Source: Cunninghamia lanceolata
Taxonomy: Eukaryota; Streptophyta; Pinopsida; Cupressales; Cupressaceae
Direction: 5' to 3'
Assembly: GCA_027924645.1 (NCBI GenBank)
Contig: BSBN01000860.1
Span: 6,262,001-6,326,000, forward strand
DNA length: 64,000 nt
Shown here: in pieces, positions 12,197 to 23,765 of the stretch
How the letters are laid out: each line of letters begins with the position of its first letter
How positions within the stretch are numbered: position 1 is the stretch's first letter
Program-made: the position numbers and the translations under genes
The notes under the pieces: model-generated
What the model was told of the DNA's origin: nothing
The model's database searches: none
The model's input: the letters and a program-made list of their open reading frames with translations, nothing else

Positions 12197-12825
12197 TGTT
12201 GGAAAATCTAATCTGGAGCATGCAAATTAATTGCACCTACCCCGTCAGAGATCCTCCAGAGATCTCTCTTCTGCCACACCTTGCAGAATAGTTAATACTC
12301 CTAGTTGGCCCGTTAGTTTAATTCATTGCTGGTTAGTTTACATTGAATGCTAGTAGGTAGATTTGAATTGTGTGTTTGAGTGAAATTTTTTTTGGGAAGT
12401 TATGTTAAGACAAAAAAAGAATGAACGACATTCAGTTAGTTTTTGATTTTTGCAAGCAATAGCACAATAGTGTAGAGTAGAAGGAATGTTTGTTGTAGCA
12501 AGAAGATGAAGAATACAACAGTGAGAGAGTGCAGAGAATCGAGCTCCAGGTAGCTCCAAACATACACAATAGATAGTTAGAAGAAAGAGCAGAACAACTC
12601 CAAATAGAAAGGGACAGCAATGATGTCCAGCCAACTCCAGAGTGAGTAGTAGTTGTAGGAAAGTAGAAACAGAGCTATAGCTCTACAGTTGTATTTGTTT
12701 GATGTTAAATAGTTTTACTGTTTAATAGAAATCTCTATTTGCACTTGTTTTGTTGTGTCCCCTCTCTCTTTGTTTGCTTTATTCTTCCTCCTCCAAGTGG
12801 TATCTGAGCTATACCACTCCCAATA
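12197..12825 (+). repeat. Element B 3' LTR
   Basis: The right copy of the terminal repeat begins TGTTGGAAAATC and ends CCCAATA. The target duplication ATATC follows at 12826-12830. Confidence 0.88.
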
Positions 12826-12830
12826 ATATC

Positions 12831-13359
12831 TTGGACTTTTCTTGATGAATCAATGCTTTATCTCAGCTTTGATCCTCCTTCAATTCATATTGAAGACTCT
12901 GCTAATGATTGCAAAATATATTGTTTGCATTGACATTCTATTTCTCCTTTATTAGTCATTATGAAATCCTTCCTTATTCAACTTATAGTGAATTGGCCTA
13001 TCATCCTATTGATTTTGTTTTATATTTGTTATACCAACAAAGCATTTCTAGGAACTCAGTTAAGGCTATAACATGGGTATCGATTCATAAGAATCTTCTT
13101 TTTTTTAGTAAATCAAATCTCAGGTAAATGCAAGGAGATGGGGGACCAAAAAGTCACCACCATCTCCAAACTTAAAACAAAACGTAAGCACGTTATAATG
13201 TGCTCACGTTTTGCTTTTAATAAAAGCAAAAAAAAACACTTTCTGCTCATTCACTGTGCGGGCTTTCTCCTCACAGTAGCAAAGAAACAAAGCAAAAATG
13301 CGATCATGTTGAAAAGAGGACATTGAATCAAGTGCACCTGACAAAACAAGAAATTCACA
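12831..13359. other. Non-coding interval with two adjacent hairpins
   Basis: No gene is recognised. A 13-bp inverted repeat with one mismatch (arms 13179-13191 and 13200-13212, 8-nt loop) is followed directly by a 7-bp palindrome (13213-13227, GCTTTTA arms). These could be remnants of a MITE or a chance structure. Confidence 0.45.
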
Positions 13360-13811
13360 ATGCCACCTTGCCACCAAAGACGTCGTCATACAAATTTGGA
13401 GGCTCCAGCACAGGAAGAAGGTAGGGTTTGTCTGATTTTGTTAGTTTTAGAACAATTTTTTTGTTTTGCAATGTTTGATTTGTTTTTATATTGCATTTAC
13501 AGTTATTGGGGAAGTAGAAAACCTAAATCCAGTTGAGGAGGGTGAAAACAACACCCTAAAACCCTCTAAACCCTCCAAACCCTCAAAACCCACCTTCACC
13601 TCCTTTTCATGTAAAGGATGATCAAGAACATTACCTAGGGATAATAGAAGAAAACAAGAAACATCTTGAAACTATTATTGAAACCATAAACAATCCAAGT
13701 GGAACCACTGAGCATAGGAGGGCACTTGCAAAATCACTATAGGAGATTGTTTCCCACACGGATTTGGTCACGAAACAAATCATCGAATTCTAAGACTATA
13801 TGGAGAGGAGT
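13360..13811 (+). pseudogene. 5' part of a gene-like reading frame interrupted by the CACTA element
   Basis: An ATG at 13360 begins MPPCHQRRRHTNLEAPAQEE. A GT at 13421 and an AG at 13501-13502 would splice out an 82-bp intron. After one frame change near 13560-13600 (a CCCTAAA-like stretch) the frame reads through HVKDDQEHYLGIIEENKK to YMERS at the CACTA boundary, with TAG and TAA stops on the way. The frame resumes at 58483 (QQYYADKLSYEQVKKEK) once the transposon and one AGT copy are removed. I do not recognise the protein; the MPP-RRR start resembles some retroelement gag N-termini but that is weak. It was already decaying or has decayed since. Confidence 0.55.
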
Positions 13812-13822
13812 CACTACAATAG
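13812..13822 (+). repeat. CACTA left terminal inverted repeat
   Basis: CACTACAATAG pairs with the inverse of 58469-58479 at the first eight bases and one further base. AGT precedes it. Confidence 0.88.
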
Positions 13823-13825
13823 AAC

Positions 13826-14020
13826 AGGTAATTAGCACCTAAAATAGCGGCAAAATTTAGTGCAATTGATCTCAGGAATTGAACACTTTTTCTGTCGCAA
13901 AACCCGGTGCAAGTTTGCATGCTTACTTTAGTGCCGAATTCAACACCAGATTTAGTGCTGACTTTAGCACCGGAAAGCAATAGATAGATTTGGTGCCAGC
14001 TTTAGTGCCGGATTTGACAC
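13826..14020 (+). repeat. CACTA left subterminal motif cluster
   Basis: Copies of TTTAGTGCC or close variants occur at 13928-13936, 13951-13959 and 14001-14009, with an inverse-type TTTAGCACC at 13963-13971. Short motifs repeated in both orientations within a few hundred bases of the ends are where TNPA-type proteins bind in the En/Spm family. Confidence 0.7.
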
Positions 14021-14800
14021 CAAATTTGGCTTCCAATTTTGCTTCTGGTTTTGCTTCCAGGTTTGCTTCTTGTTTTGCTTCCAGTGTTGCTTCCGATTTT
14101 GCTTCCAGATTTGCTTCCAATTTAGTGCCAGATTTGGCACCTATATTGGCTTCCAATTTCGCTTCTGATTTTGCTTTTGGTTTTGCTTCTTGTGTTGCTT
14201 CCAATTTTTCTTCTATTTTTGCTTCCAGGTTTGCTTCTGGTTTTGCTTCAATTTTTGCTTCCAATTTTGCTTCCCATTTTGCTTCCAATTTTGCTTCTAG
14301 ATTTGCTTCCAATTTAGTGCCAGATTTGGCTTCCAATTTGGCTTTCAATTTTGCTTCTGGTTTCGCTTCTTGTGTTGGTTCCAAGTTTTCTTCCAATTTT
14401 GCTTCTGGTTTTGCTTCAATTTTTGCTTCCAGTTTTGCTTCCAATTTTGCTTCTAGATTTGCTTCCAATTTAGCATCAGATTTGGCTTCCAGTTTGGCTT
14501 CTGATTTTGCTTCTAGTTTGGCTTCTTGTGTTGCTTCTAGGTTTGCTTCTAGTTTTTCTTCTGGTTTTGCTTCCAGTTTTTCTTCTGATTTTGCTTCCAG
14601 GTTTGCTTCGGGTTTTGCTTCCAATTTTGCTTCTAGTTTTGCTTCCAATTTAGCACTGGATTTGGCACCCAATTTAGCTTCCAGTTTTTCTTCCATGTCT
14701 TCTCCCATTTTTTCTTCTAGTTTTTCTCTCATTCATTCTTTGTATTTTGTTTCTTGTATGGTCAATGAAATAGCTTCTTTTTTGGCTTCCTAATTAATGT
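14010..14800. repeat. 12-bp minisatellite (GCTTCCAATTTT-type)
   Basis: The array is made of 12-bp units around GCTTCCAATTTT, with interspersed longer units containing TTTAGTGCCAGATTTGGC (near 14119 and 14310). Because 12 is a multiple of three, both strands stay open over about 267 codons, giving ASNF repeats on plus and KLEA repeats on minus. I treat these as repeat by-products, not genes. The embedded subterminal motif suggests the array grew out of the CACTA terminal region. Confidence 0.85.
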
Positions 14801-14830
14801 CAAGTTTTTCTTCCATTATGACCTCCTTTG

Positions 14831-17480
14831 TTGCTTTGGATTTTGCTTTCAATTTAACAAGATAATTATAACCTAATAACTTGCATTAGACAAAAACATT
14901 AAAGAGTTTTTAAGTATCAGTTGATTAAATTCTCTTACATGTCCTTAAGAGTACACTTGTGGTAGCTGAAAACTCACATTTACATGACCAACAATTAAAA
15001 AAATTGTGCCTATATCATGATTAACACTAAGATCTACAAGTTTTGTCCCCATGGAGTGTACATTTGCAACACTACAGAAGCACAAAAATCTTCAACTACA
15101 TCTTCAAGATGGTCATCCCAATCATCTAGTTCATCATACAAGTAAATTGGTTCAAAACGAGGAGTTAGACAATTAACTTCTAGGAACACTAAATGGTACC
15201 CTTCCATTAGCCTCAAGGGTTCAGTAAAAAACATAGTGGCCCTAGTTAGTAGGTTGTATGGGGAGAAGGATGCTTCTCATTTTCAAGAATCCTAAGTCTC
15301 ATTGCTACATATGTTGCTTAAAGAAGGGCCAATTTTAAACTAGGTAGTTGTTTTGTCACTCACTTTGTGCAATGAAATGATGAGAGTTGAGTCTCCTTAT
15401 ATCACTGTAGATTTGCATACAACAACCTCCAATACAATAACACCATACAATGCACACTTAACTTTATGTTACCTTAGCCCAGACATGATGCTACAGAAAT
15501 CTGCAGGTACCTCCTACTAAAGATGTCATGCCATAAACCAGATACCACTGTGCAGTATATATCACATCTATAGTAACAATTTCCTTCCAAATGTAGGGTT
15601 ACAGTCTACGATTAACATGCAGACCTTTCTAGTGTTTACAAGATATTTCCTTAGTCAACACCATACTAGTGTCCACAAGATGTTTCCACAGTTAAAATAA
15701 GAAATTAATGCTACTTTGCAAATAATAAGCAAGCCTTTAGAGAGCTTAAAGTTTCCATTTACATCCATGCATAATAACTTAATCAACCCTTAGGATTTTA
15801 TGGACAATGAAACAAAAGGTCCTATATTCCATTTATGTTTCCTCTATCCAAATGATGCAATGATCACAAGTACATAATATCTACTATTCCATGGGTAGTG
15901 CTCAGTGATTCAAACATAGGGAAGTCCATACTAAGATAAATTTGTTCACAAATAGTTTCCAATTTAATAAATACTAGTTTGAAATCACATTTCTAAGTTA
16001 GTGCAAGTCATTACAATGAACTCAAAGGTCATTCTCATCAAATGAATGCCTTCACAATAGACTGTTCTAGTTACAAGTACAATACAACTATTGCAATGTT
16101 ACACAATTGTATGCAATTGACAAAACCCATTCTTTCCAAGATTCAACTAGTAATCAAATACAATCATGTAGTGTTGTTTCAACATTGTATTCCATTGTGG
16201 CTTCAGTAATGCAAACCTTATAACCTTGGAGGGAGTGTTGGGGGGTAAGTTGACCCAAACCAAGGATCCAAAACCATCCCAAAACCACACCTAGGAGTGG
16301 CATTATTAATCCCAAGAAGACCTCTCATCTACAATTGAGAGAGTGGGCATTTATAGTTGAAATACCAACACCATTAGGGTTTACAACCATGTCAAAAAAG
16401 ATAACCATGAACTAGGCTAGGTTTCCTCAAAACTCATGGTATGTTGCAATGATAGCATTCTAGCAATTCTACCTAGGGTTTGAAACTCTGCCTCAAATTG
16501 TGACCAAATTAATGTAGCTTCCTTCATGATAGAAATCCAAAACACAATAACCAATAGTTTGCCATAATTCGTAAGTCCCATGATCTTAAGTCTGAACTCT
16601 CACAGTTAACAATATTTTCCTCATCCAAATCCTTTAGCATAGGCTTTCACAAGACCACATACAGTTATAGAAGTTAAAGGAAATGTTTCACCAAAATGGT
16701 CAGTGTAATTTTACAAGAATGGATGACAAGGAGCTTTACTTCAAAGAAAGGTTAGCTTAGTTGAAGAAGACCAGTTGGTGATTTGATTCTTAGTCTCCAA
16801 CACAAACATCAAGACACTCAACCAACATGATGAGCACACCCAAAGTCTCCCTTCCTCTAAATCAGGTGCAGTCCAACCATTAACCTTCCTTCCTTGACCC
16901 CAAGGAAAAAAGAAGAATTCCCCCCCAAAATGGTTCCCTACTCCTTCCTTTTCTCCCTCACATACCTCAAAACCAAGCACATTAAAGACTAGTACTTCCC
17001 AAAGTTGTTATGGTAGAGGAGAGTTAATACCTACTGCCAATGATGGCTCCTTCTCAACAAAAAAAAATGTGCATATTAAAATTTAAATGTCCACTATTAT
17101 ATTTCAAAGGTTTGAAATATAACCAACAACATAACTATAATGCATGCCCCCCTTTAAGTCTTATAATAAAAGGTTAGGAAACATAGACTTGAGATAAACC
17201 CTTTGGTCTATTCACTTGGGAGACCACCTAAAAACTCAATGATAACTACATCCACATGATCAATAAAAAATGACAAGGGACCTATGAATAACAATCCACT
17301 TGAGTCAAAAAGATAAGAAGACCAATAGAAACCAAACACAACAAATAGAGTACAACTGTAACTATTTGTCTCAAGTATCACTCTATAACCTCTTCAAAGA
17401 TTATTGAAAATCAACACAAGAAATGCAAATTGACATATTAACACAACAATATCCAACTAAGTTATTGAAAGTCAACTATT
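14831..17480. other. CACTA left interior, no gene recognised
   Basis: About 2.6 kb without a recognisable protein. A minus-strand open stretch at 15034-15234 encodes an acidic segment (YDELDDWDDHLEDVVEDF) that could be a terminal exon of the gene at 17500-18753, but no splice chain is clear. A C-rich stretch near 16920 and AT-rich flanks are otherwise ordinary. Confidence 0.4.
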
Positions 17481-17499
17481 GATACCTCGTTCTCCATCC

Positions 17500-18753
17500 A
17501 GATTAGAAAATCGGTCCACTTTTTGCTTTGTAACATTTCCTTTTCAAATTACGTTGGTTGCCGGCCATATTTCTCCTCCTGTCAAAACATGGTACATGGA
17601 CTAGTTAAACTAATTAATATGCAATCATTTACTTTTTCCTAGGAAATAAAAAAATATCATTTAACATATTAAATATACTTACAAATGTACAGATCAACCC
17701 TTGTAAACCTTTCTGGCCACTGTGATGAGTGGCACGAAGTTTGTCAAGCCTAGCCTTGGTGGCCTTGTCCTAAAACATATACTAATTCAATTTAATTATG
17801 AAAAAATAAAATTTAAAAATCATTTAATAAATTTTTTAAAATCTTATGAGCAAATTCAAATACCTGCGTACTCTCCTCACTGGACTTCCTCCATTCATCA
17901 AACTTCTCATATACTTTTACAAGCTCTTTCCATACTTTTAGACTTACAGCAATTGGCCTTTTTTTGAGCCTTAGCTCAGGAGGGATTTTTTAATCTTCTT
18001 TGTTTGGTTGTATCGAAATCTCTTGTAGTTTTGAGACATTCGTAGCTTTATTTTCTTTACAGACCAACCTATGCCAAATTCAGTCTCCATGTCATGGATA
18101 ACTACTTTTTGCAGGTGCATGGGTATCTTTGAGAATGGCAAATGTAGATAGTTTTTCAACCATTTAAGGCATGATTCCTTCAACCTATTCAAAAAAAATT
18201 TCCAACATTTGTCATTTGAACTACCCCTATAACCACATCGTATTCTATCTTAGTATCGTAGATACTAATGCAAGATGCAAAACATGGTGTGGTGGTCAAA
18301 GAAGTCTATGTCCCAGGAGTGGCTGGGACATTGGAAGCCTCTACTCCCTGTTCCACATTCTTAGATGTTACTATTATTGATTTCCTCCTAGATCTTTTGC
18401 CCGATCCATGACTGGTTGGGGAATCAATTGATTCCCTTTGACACTGTTGATTTGGTTGCAATGTTTTAGGGGCTTTACTAGATCATTTTTCTATGTATCT
18501 GGCAAGCACTATCAAGTCAACACCATCCAATTTGTTCACTGCCTCTAACCCCAATATGGAAGCCAATTCCTCTTTATCTTTGTCAATCTCATGTCCCTAT
18601 ATATATAAAATAGATTTCTTCTTTTAAATTTAGAAATAGAAAACTAAATACTAAAAATCAAAGAAACAATGGAAACATTTACAAAACTATAAATTGACAG
18701 TGAATTACCTGATTGTGGCCAGAGTTTGCTCCCTTCCCTCTATTGCTTGACAT
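17500..18753 (-). pseudogene. En/Spm-like plant transposase (PF03004-type) remnant, multi-exon
   Basis: The ATG is at 18753-18751 (MSSNRGKGANSGHNQ). A GT at 18708-18707 and an AG at 18598-18597 join it in frame to GHEIDKDKEELASILG. Further reverse-strand segments are EFGIGWSVKKIKLRMSQNYK (around 18090-18030), RPIAVSLKVWKELVKVYEKF (around 17955-17890) and NK/DKATKARLDKLRATHHSGQKG (around 17775-17700). The W..L...Y..W....S followed by K..R..L...HHSG resembles the plant Ptta/En/Spm transposase family. Stops and frame changes mean it is broken. It lies inside the CACTA on the strand opposite TNP2, so it may be the TNPA-like partner. Family assignment is by motif memory only. Confidence 0.5.
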
Positions 18754-18759
18754 TTTGAG

Positions 18760-19440
18760 GTGACCTAGGCCAAATTATTTTTGTCCAGTCTATAGAGGCA
18801 ATCATACCTAGGTATGAATTAATAGCGTGCTTGACCAATCATAACCAAAAACAAATATGTAGCCAAAACAAATCCTAATAGCTCGTATTTTGGGTATGAT
18901 GTAGAAAGAGACCTTATTCAATAGGCCTTCCAAAAAAGGTAAATGCAAGTTATACTGCAAGCAAGGATAATTAACAACATTACTACTCAAATTTACCTTA
19001 AAGTGTGAGTACATCATCTTAGAAAAACTTTCTTTGAGCTCAAAATTATATCAAAATTGATAAAAACCTAGGTCAAGAGTTAATTGCTCAACAATTGGAA
19101 CTTACTTGCTAAAAGGTAGACGAACAAGCTTGATTGAATGGTTGAGGTAGCTAGAAACCCCAAATTTAGTAGCTAGCTAAAGCAACTTTTTATCTTCTGG
19201 ATGTCTAGAACCAAAAATAAATAAAATACAAATTCATGGATCCGTTGTAGAAATTTTTTAGTAACTTCCATTTTTGACCTAATAAAATCGTTGCTTTGTA
19301 GCCTACAATTCTTAGTAGGAAACCTAAAACAGAGGCAGAGTACATTGTGTTGTGGGCTTAAATGTATTAATTTATTTGTGTTTTTTTGTGTGTGGTATGT
19401 TTTAACACAAGCATGAATTTTAAATTTTTTTTTGGAATCA
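18760..19440. other. CACTA interior, no gene recognised
   Basis: No supported coding region or repeat was seen in this 680-bp AT-rich stretch. Confidence 0.4.
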
Positions 19441-19558
19441 TTAGTCGGTGCTAAAGTTGGTGTCTCTAACACTGACTTTAGCGCCAACATTCAACCCTAA
19501 ATGTAATCTCTTTGGGATGCCAAAACTAGTGCGAAGTGCACCTAATTTAGCGCCTAGC
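19441..19558 (+). repeat. Internal copy of the CACTA subterminal motif cluster
   Basis: GTCGGTGCTAAAG, ACTTTAGCGCC and ATTTAGCGCC lie within about 100 bp. They match the motif type found only at the two CACTA ends (13826-14020 and 58235-58330). Here they directly abut a transposase fragment, which suggests a collapsed second CACTA copy or an internal rearrangement. Confidence 0.6.
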
Positions 19559-19559
19559 T

Positions 19560-19757
19560 GTGCCAAACCAAAATGTTCCTCATGCCAACATGCTAATTAT
19601 ACCTAGACTTCAACGAATGTTTCATTGCAAGTCACTTACACAATTGATGGACTCACATGCAAAGAACAAGAGTAAAGATTCAGGATTAAAGATCCATAGA
19701 AACTCTAATCCCTCAACACTAAACCCTCAACCCTCAACACTATACCTTAAACCCTAA
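19560..19757 (+). pseudogene. TNP2 transposase fragment
   Basis: The stretch encoding IIPRLQRMFHCKSLTQLMD followed by SHAKNKSKD matches the homologous segment of the larger TNP2 gene at about 48125-48215 over roughly 40 codons. It corresponds to the region just before the transposase core in CACTA TNP2 proteins. This copy keeps CGA and CAA where the larger copy has TGA (48154) and TAA (48181), so it preserves an older state at those two codons. Similarity ends near 19700, where the telomere-like array begins. It is a non-functional fragment. Confidence 0.75.
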
Positions 19758-20030
19758 TCCCTCAACACTAAACCCTAATCCCTCAACCCTAAACCCTAAT
19801 CCCTTCTCGCTAAACCTTAAACCCTATCCCTAAAGCCTCAAGCCTCAACACTTGAACCTTAAATCCTAAACCCTATCCCTAAACCCTAAACCCTAAATAA
19901 TACTATGCCTTAAACCCTAATCCCTCAACAGTAAACCCTAATCCCTAAACCCTCAACCCTAAACCCTAAACTTGAAACCCTCAACACTATACCTTAAACC
20001 CTAATACCTCAACCCTCAACCCTAATCTTA
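19700..20030 (+). repeat. Degenerate telomere-type array, CCCTAA orientation
   Basis: The units are CCCTAAA, CCCTCAA and CCCTAAT mixed with a recurring CACTATACCTTAAACCC signature. This is a satellite-like interstitial relative of the plant telomere repeat, not a perfect telomere. Confidence 0.85.
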
Positions 20031-20800
20031 AAGATAAACTTAAATCTTCCACTCATTCCACCATCCCCAAGGTATCCAGAAATGCAAAATTAGATGCCTC
20101 TACTGATAAAGCCAAACATCCTAAGGGTCCTCATGCCTTAGGACATAAAAACAAAGAGTCAAAGAAAAATCAATCCAAAAAGTTATTCAAGCCCATACCT
20201 CCACAAGAAAAGTCTAAAACCAAAATGGTATGGGTAGCTAAGAAACAAGAAATCAAGTTAAATGAGGCATCTACCTCTAAAAAATCCAAACCATCTACTC
20301 CCATCTCAAATTCCCATTCTGCTCAAAAGTGTCAAAACATTCCATCCCACAAGCAAAACAAAAGTAATAAAACGCCTAAGTCTATGTGTGTTCCTAAAGC
20401 CCTTCATCATCCATCTCCTAAGTAAACATCTCCATTGCACCCTACACCACCTCCTCATCACAAGCTTCAATGTTTATTACAATGTGTGCAACCATTTGTC
20501 ATGGTTTCGTTCCATTCTGCAATAAATCTACAATCATTCATCCACTATCCTACATACCCTCCACATACCATCCCTATGGTCCATGCTTTGGCATAAGTCC
20601 AACATAATCCACTATTTTCCCTACATAATTCACATCATAATCCACTTTTCTCCCCTCTAGAATCCATGTCATAATCCACTATCTACCTAATCCATTTTCC
20701 TTCCATGTATCCCTTACCAACATCGATGAGGGCACTTGACATGGTCATGCACGAGGACATCATTCTCTAATGGGACTATAACCTTTTAGTGCAGCATAAC
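20031..20800 (+). repeat. Unique block of the telomere-like satellite, copy 1
   Basis: This non-telomeric segment recurs at 21281-22026 and partly at 24657-24783. One frame reads as a Lys/Ser/Pro-rich protein-like text (HPKGPHALGHKNKESKKNQ, then KTKMVWVAKKQEIK) continuing with stops into PMVHALA. It therefore looks derived from a coding sequence that I cannot identify. The block plus its flanking CCCTAAA array forms a repeat of about 1.2 kb. Confidence 0.75.
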
Positions 20801-21280
20801 GCATCCTTCAACTCTCAACCCTAAACATTATACGTTAAACCCTAATCCCTACACCCTAAACCCTAATCCCTCAACCCTAAATGCTATCCCTAAAGCCTAA
20901 AGCCTCAACCCTTAAACCTTAAACCCTAAACCCTATCCCTAAACCCTCAACCCTAAACACTATACCTTAAACTCTAATCCCTCAACACTAAACCCTAATC
21001 CCTCAACCCTAAACCTTAATCCCTTCTTCCTAAACCTTAAACCCTATCCCTAAAGCCTCAACCCTCAACACTTGAACCTTAAATCCTAAACCCTATCCCT
21101 AAACCCTCAACCCTAAACATTACTATGCCTTAAACCCTAATCCCTCAACTCTAAACTCTAATCCCTAAACTCTAAACCCTAAACCCTAAACTCTAAACCC
21201 TAAACCCTCAACCCTTAACCCTTAACCCTCAACACTATACCTTAAACCCTAATCCCTCAACCCTCAACCCTCAACCCTAA
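20801..21280 (+). repeat. Degenerate telomere-type array between block copies
   Basis: CCCTAAA/CCCTCAA units in the same orientation as 19700-20030, carrying the same ACTATACCTTAAA signature. Confidence 0.85.
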
Positions 21281-22026
21281 TCTTAAAGCTAAACTTAGAG
21301 CTTCCACTCATTCCACCATCCCCAAGGGATCCATAAATGCAAAATTAGATGCCTCTACTGATAAATCCAAACATCCTAAGGGTCCTCATGCCTCAGGACA
21401 TAAAAAAAGAGTCAAATAAAAATCAATCCAAAAAGTTATCCAAACCCATACCTCCACAAGCAAAGTCCAAAACCAAAATGGTATTGGTACCTAAGCAACA
21501 ATAAATCAAGTTAAAATGAGGCATCTACCTCTAAAAAATCCCAACCATCTACTCCCATCTCAAATTCCCATTTTTCTCAAAAGTGTCAAAACATTCCATC
21601 CCACAAGCAAAACAAAAGTAATAAAATGCCTAAGTTTATGTGGGTTCGTAAAGCCCTTCATCATCCATCTCCTAAGAAAACATGTCCATTGCACCCTACA
21701 CCACCTCTGCATCACAAGCTTCAACATTTATCATGATGTGTGCAACCATTGGTCATGGTTCCCTTCCATTCCACAATAAATCTACCATCATTCATCCACT
21801 ATCCTACATACCCTCCACATACCATCCCTATGGTTCATGCTTTGGCATAAGTCTGACATAATCCACTATTTTCCCTACATAATCCACATCATAATCAACT
21901 TTTCTCCCCTCTAGAATCCACGTCATAATCCACTATCTACCTAATCCATTTGCCTTCCATGTAACCCTTACCAACATCGATGAGGGCACTCGACATGGTC
22001 CATGCGTGAGGAAATCATTCTCTAAT
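21281..22026 (+). repeat. Unique block of the telomere-like satellite, copy 2
   Basis: Closely similar to 20031-20790, with small indels. It stops abruptly at TCTCTAATGGG, where the array flips to TTTAGGG orientation. The reading-frame remnant is present here too, with a different stop pattern. Confidence 0.8.
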
Positions 22027-23733
22027 GGGTTTAGGGTTGAGGGATTAAGGTTTATAGTTTAGGGATTAGGGTTTAAGGTATAGTGTTGAGGGTTGAGGGT
22101 TTAGGGATAGGGTTTAGGGTTAAGGGATTAGAGTTTAGGGTTGATGGAATAAGGTTTAATATTGAGAGTTGAGGGTTGAGGGTTTAGGGATAGGGTCGAT
22201 GGTCAATGGATTAGGGTTAAAGTAGAGTGTCGAGGGTAGAGGGATTAGGGATAGGGTTTAGGGTTAAAGGTTTAAGGATTGAGGGTTGAGGCTTTAGGGA
22301 TGAGGGTTAAGGGATTAGGGTTTAAGATATAGTGTCGAGTGATGAGGGTGTAGGGATAGGTTTTAGGGTTTAAGTTTTAAGGGTTAAGGGTATGGTTGAG
22401 GGATAGGGATTAGGGTTTAAGGTATAGTGTTGAGGGTTGAGGGTTTAGAGTTAGGGTTTAGGGTTTAGGGTTGAATGATTAGGGTTTAATGTTGAGAGTT
22501 GAGGGACAAGGGTTGAGGGTTTAGGGATAGTGTTGATGGTCAAGGGATTAGGGTTAAAGTAGAGTGTCAAGGGTATAGGGATTATTGATAGGGTTTAGGG
22601 TTGAAGGTTTAAGGATTTAGGGTTGAGGTTTTAGGGCTGAGGGTTAAGGCATTAGGTTTCAAGATATAGTGTTGAGGGTTAAGGGTTGAAGGATAGGGTT
22701 TAGGGTTTAGGGATAATGGATTAGGGTTTAAGGTATAGTGTCAAGGGTTGAGGGTTTAGGAATAGGGATGGCATTTAAGGTTTAGGGATGAGGGTTGAGG
22801 GATTAGGGTTGAGGGTTGAGAGTCAAGGGATTAGGGTTTAGGGATAGGGTTTAAGGTTTAGTGTCAAGAGATTAGGGTTTAAGGTATAGCGCTTAGGGTT
22901 TATCAATAGGGTTTAGGGTTGAAGGATTAGGGTTTAGGGTTGATAGATTAGGGTTTGACGTTAAGGGTTGAGGGTTTAGGGATAATGGATTAGGGTTAAA
23001 GGTCTAGTGTCAAGGGTTGAGAGTTTAGGAATAGGGATAGCATTTAGGGTTTAGGGATGAGGGATTAGGGTTGAGGGTTAAGGGATTAGGGTTGAGGGTT
23101 GAGGCATTAGGGTTTAGGGTTTAGGGTCGAGAGATTAGGGTTTAAGGTACAATGATTAGGGTTTAGGGATAGGGTTTAGAGTTGAGGGATCAGGGTTTAG
23201 GGTTGATAGATTAGGGTTTGACATCAAGGGTTGAGGGTTTAGGGATAGGGTTGAGGGTTGAGGGATTACGGTTAAAGTAGAGTGTCAATGGTGTAGGGAT
23301 TAGGGATATGGTTTAGGGTTGAATGTTTAAGGATTGAGCATTGAGGCTTTAGGGCTAAGGGTTAAGGGATTAGGATTTAATATATAGTGTCAAGGGTCGA
23401 GGTTTTAGGGATAGGTTTTAGGGTGTAAGGCTTAAGGGTTAAGGGTTGAGGGATAGGGTTTAGGGTTTAGGGATAAAGGGTTAGGGTTTAAGGTATGGTT
23501 TCGAGGGTTGAGGGTTTAGGAATAGGGATAGTGTTTAGGGTTTAGGGATGAGGGATTAGGGTTAAGGGTTGAGGGATTAGGTTTGAGGGTTGAGGGTTGA
23601 GGGATTAGGGTTTAGGGATAGGGTTGGGTTTAGGGTTGAGAGATTAGGGTTTAAGATATAGTGCTTAGTGTTTAGGAATAGGGTTTAGGGTTGACGGATT
23701 AGGGTTTAGGGTTGATGGATTAGGGTTTGACAT

Positions 23734-23765
<32 letters not shown>

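Larger units (their letters stand above)
7114..12825 (+). mobile_element. Element B: full-length but decayed Ty1/copia retrotransposon
   Basis: LTRs at 7114-7749 and 12197-12825 are flanked by the 5-bp duplication ATATC (7109-7113 and 12826-12830). A perfect tRNA-iMet primer site (7752-7763) and a polypurine tract (12188-12196) give plus-strand orientation. The interior carries gag, protease, integrase, reverse transcriptase and RNase H in copia order. All are interrupted by stops and frameshifts, so the copy cannot make its own proteins. LTR similarity is roughly 90% by eye, so it is older than elements F and C. It lies outside the CACTA element. Confidence 0.92.

Noticed and set aside
13923..14793. 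Two overlapping 267-269 codon ORFs (ASNF repeats on plus, KLEA repeats on minus)
   Set aside because: Both are by-products of a 12-bp tandem repeat whose period is a multiple of three. Low complexity, no start context, open on both strands.
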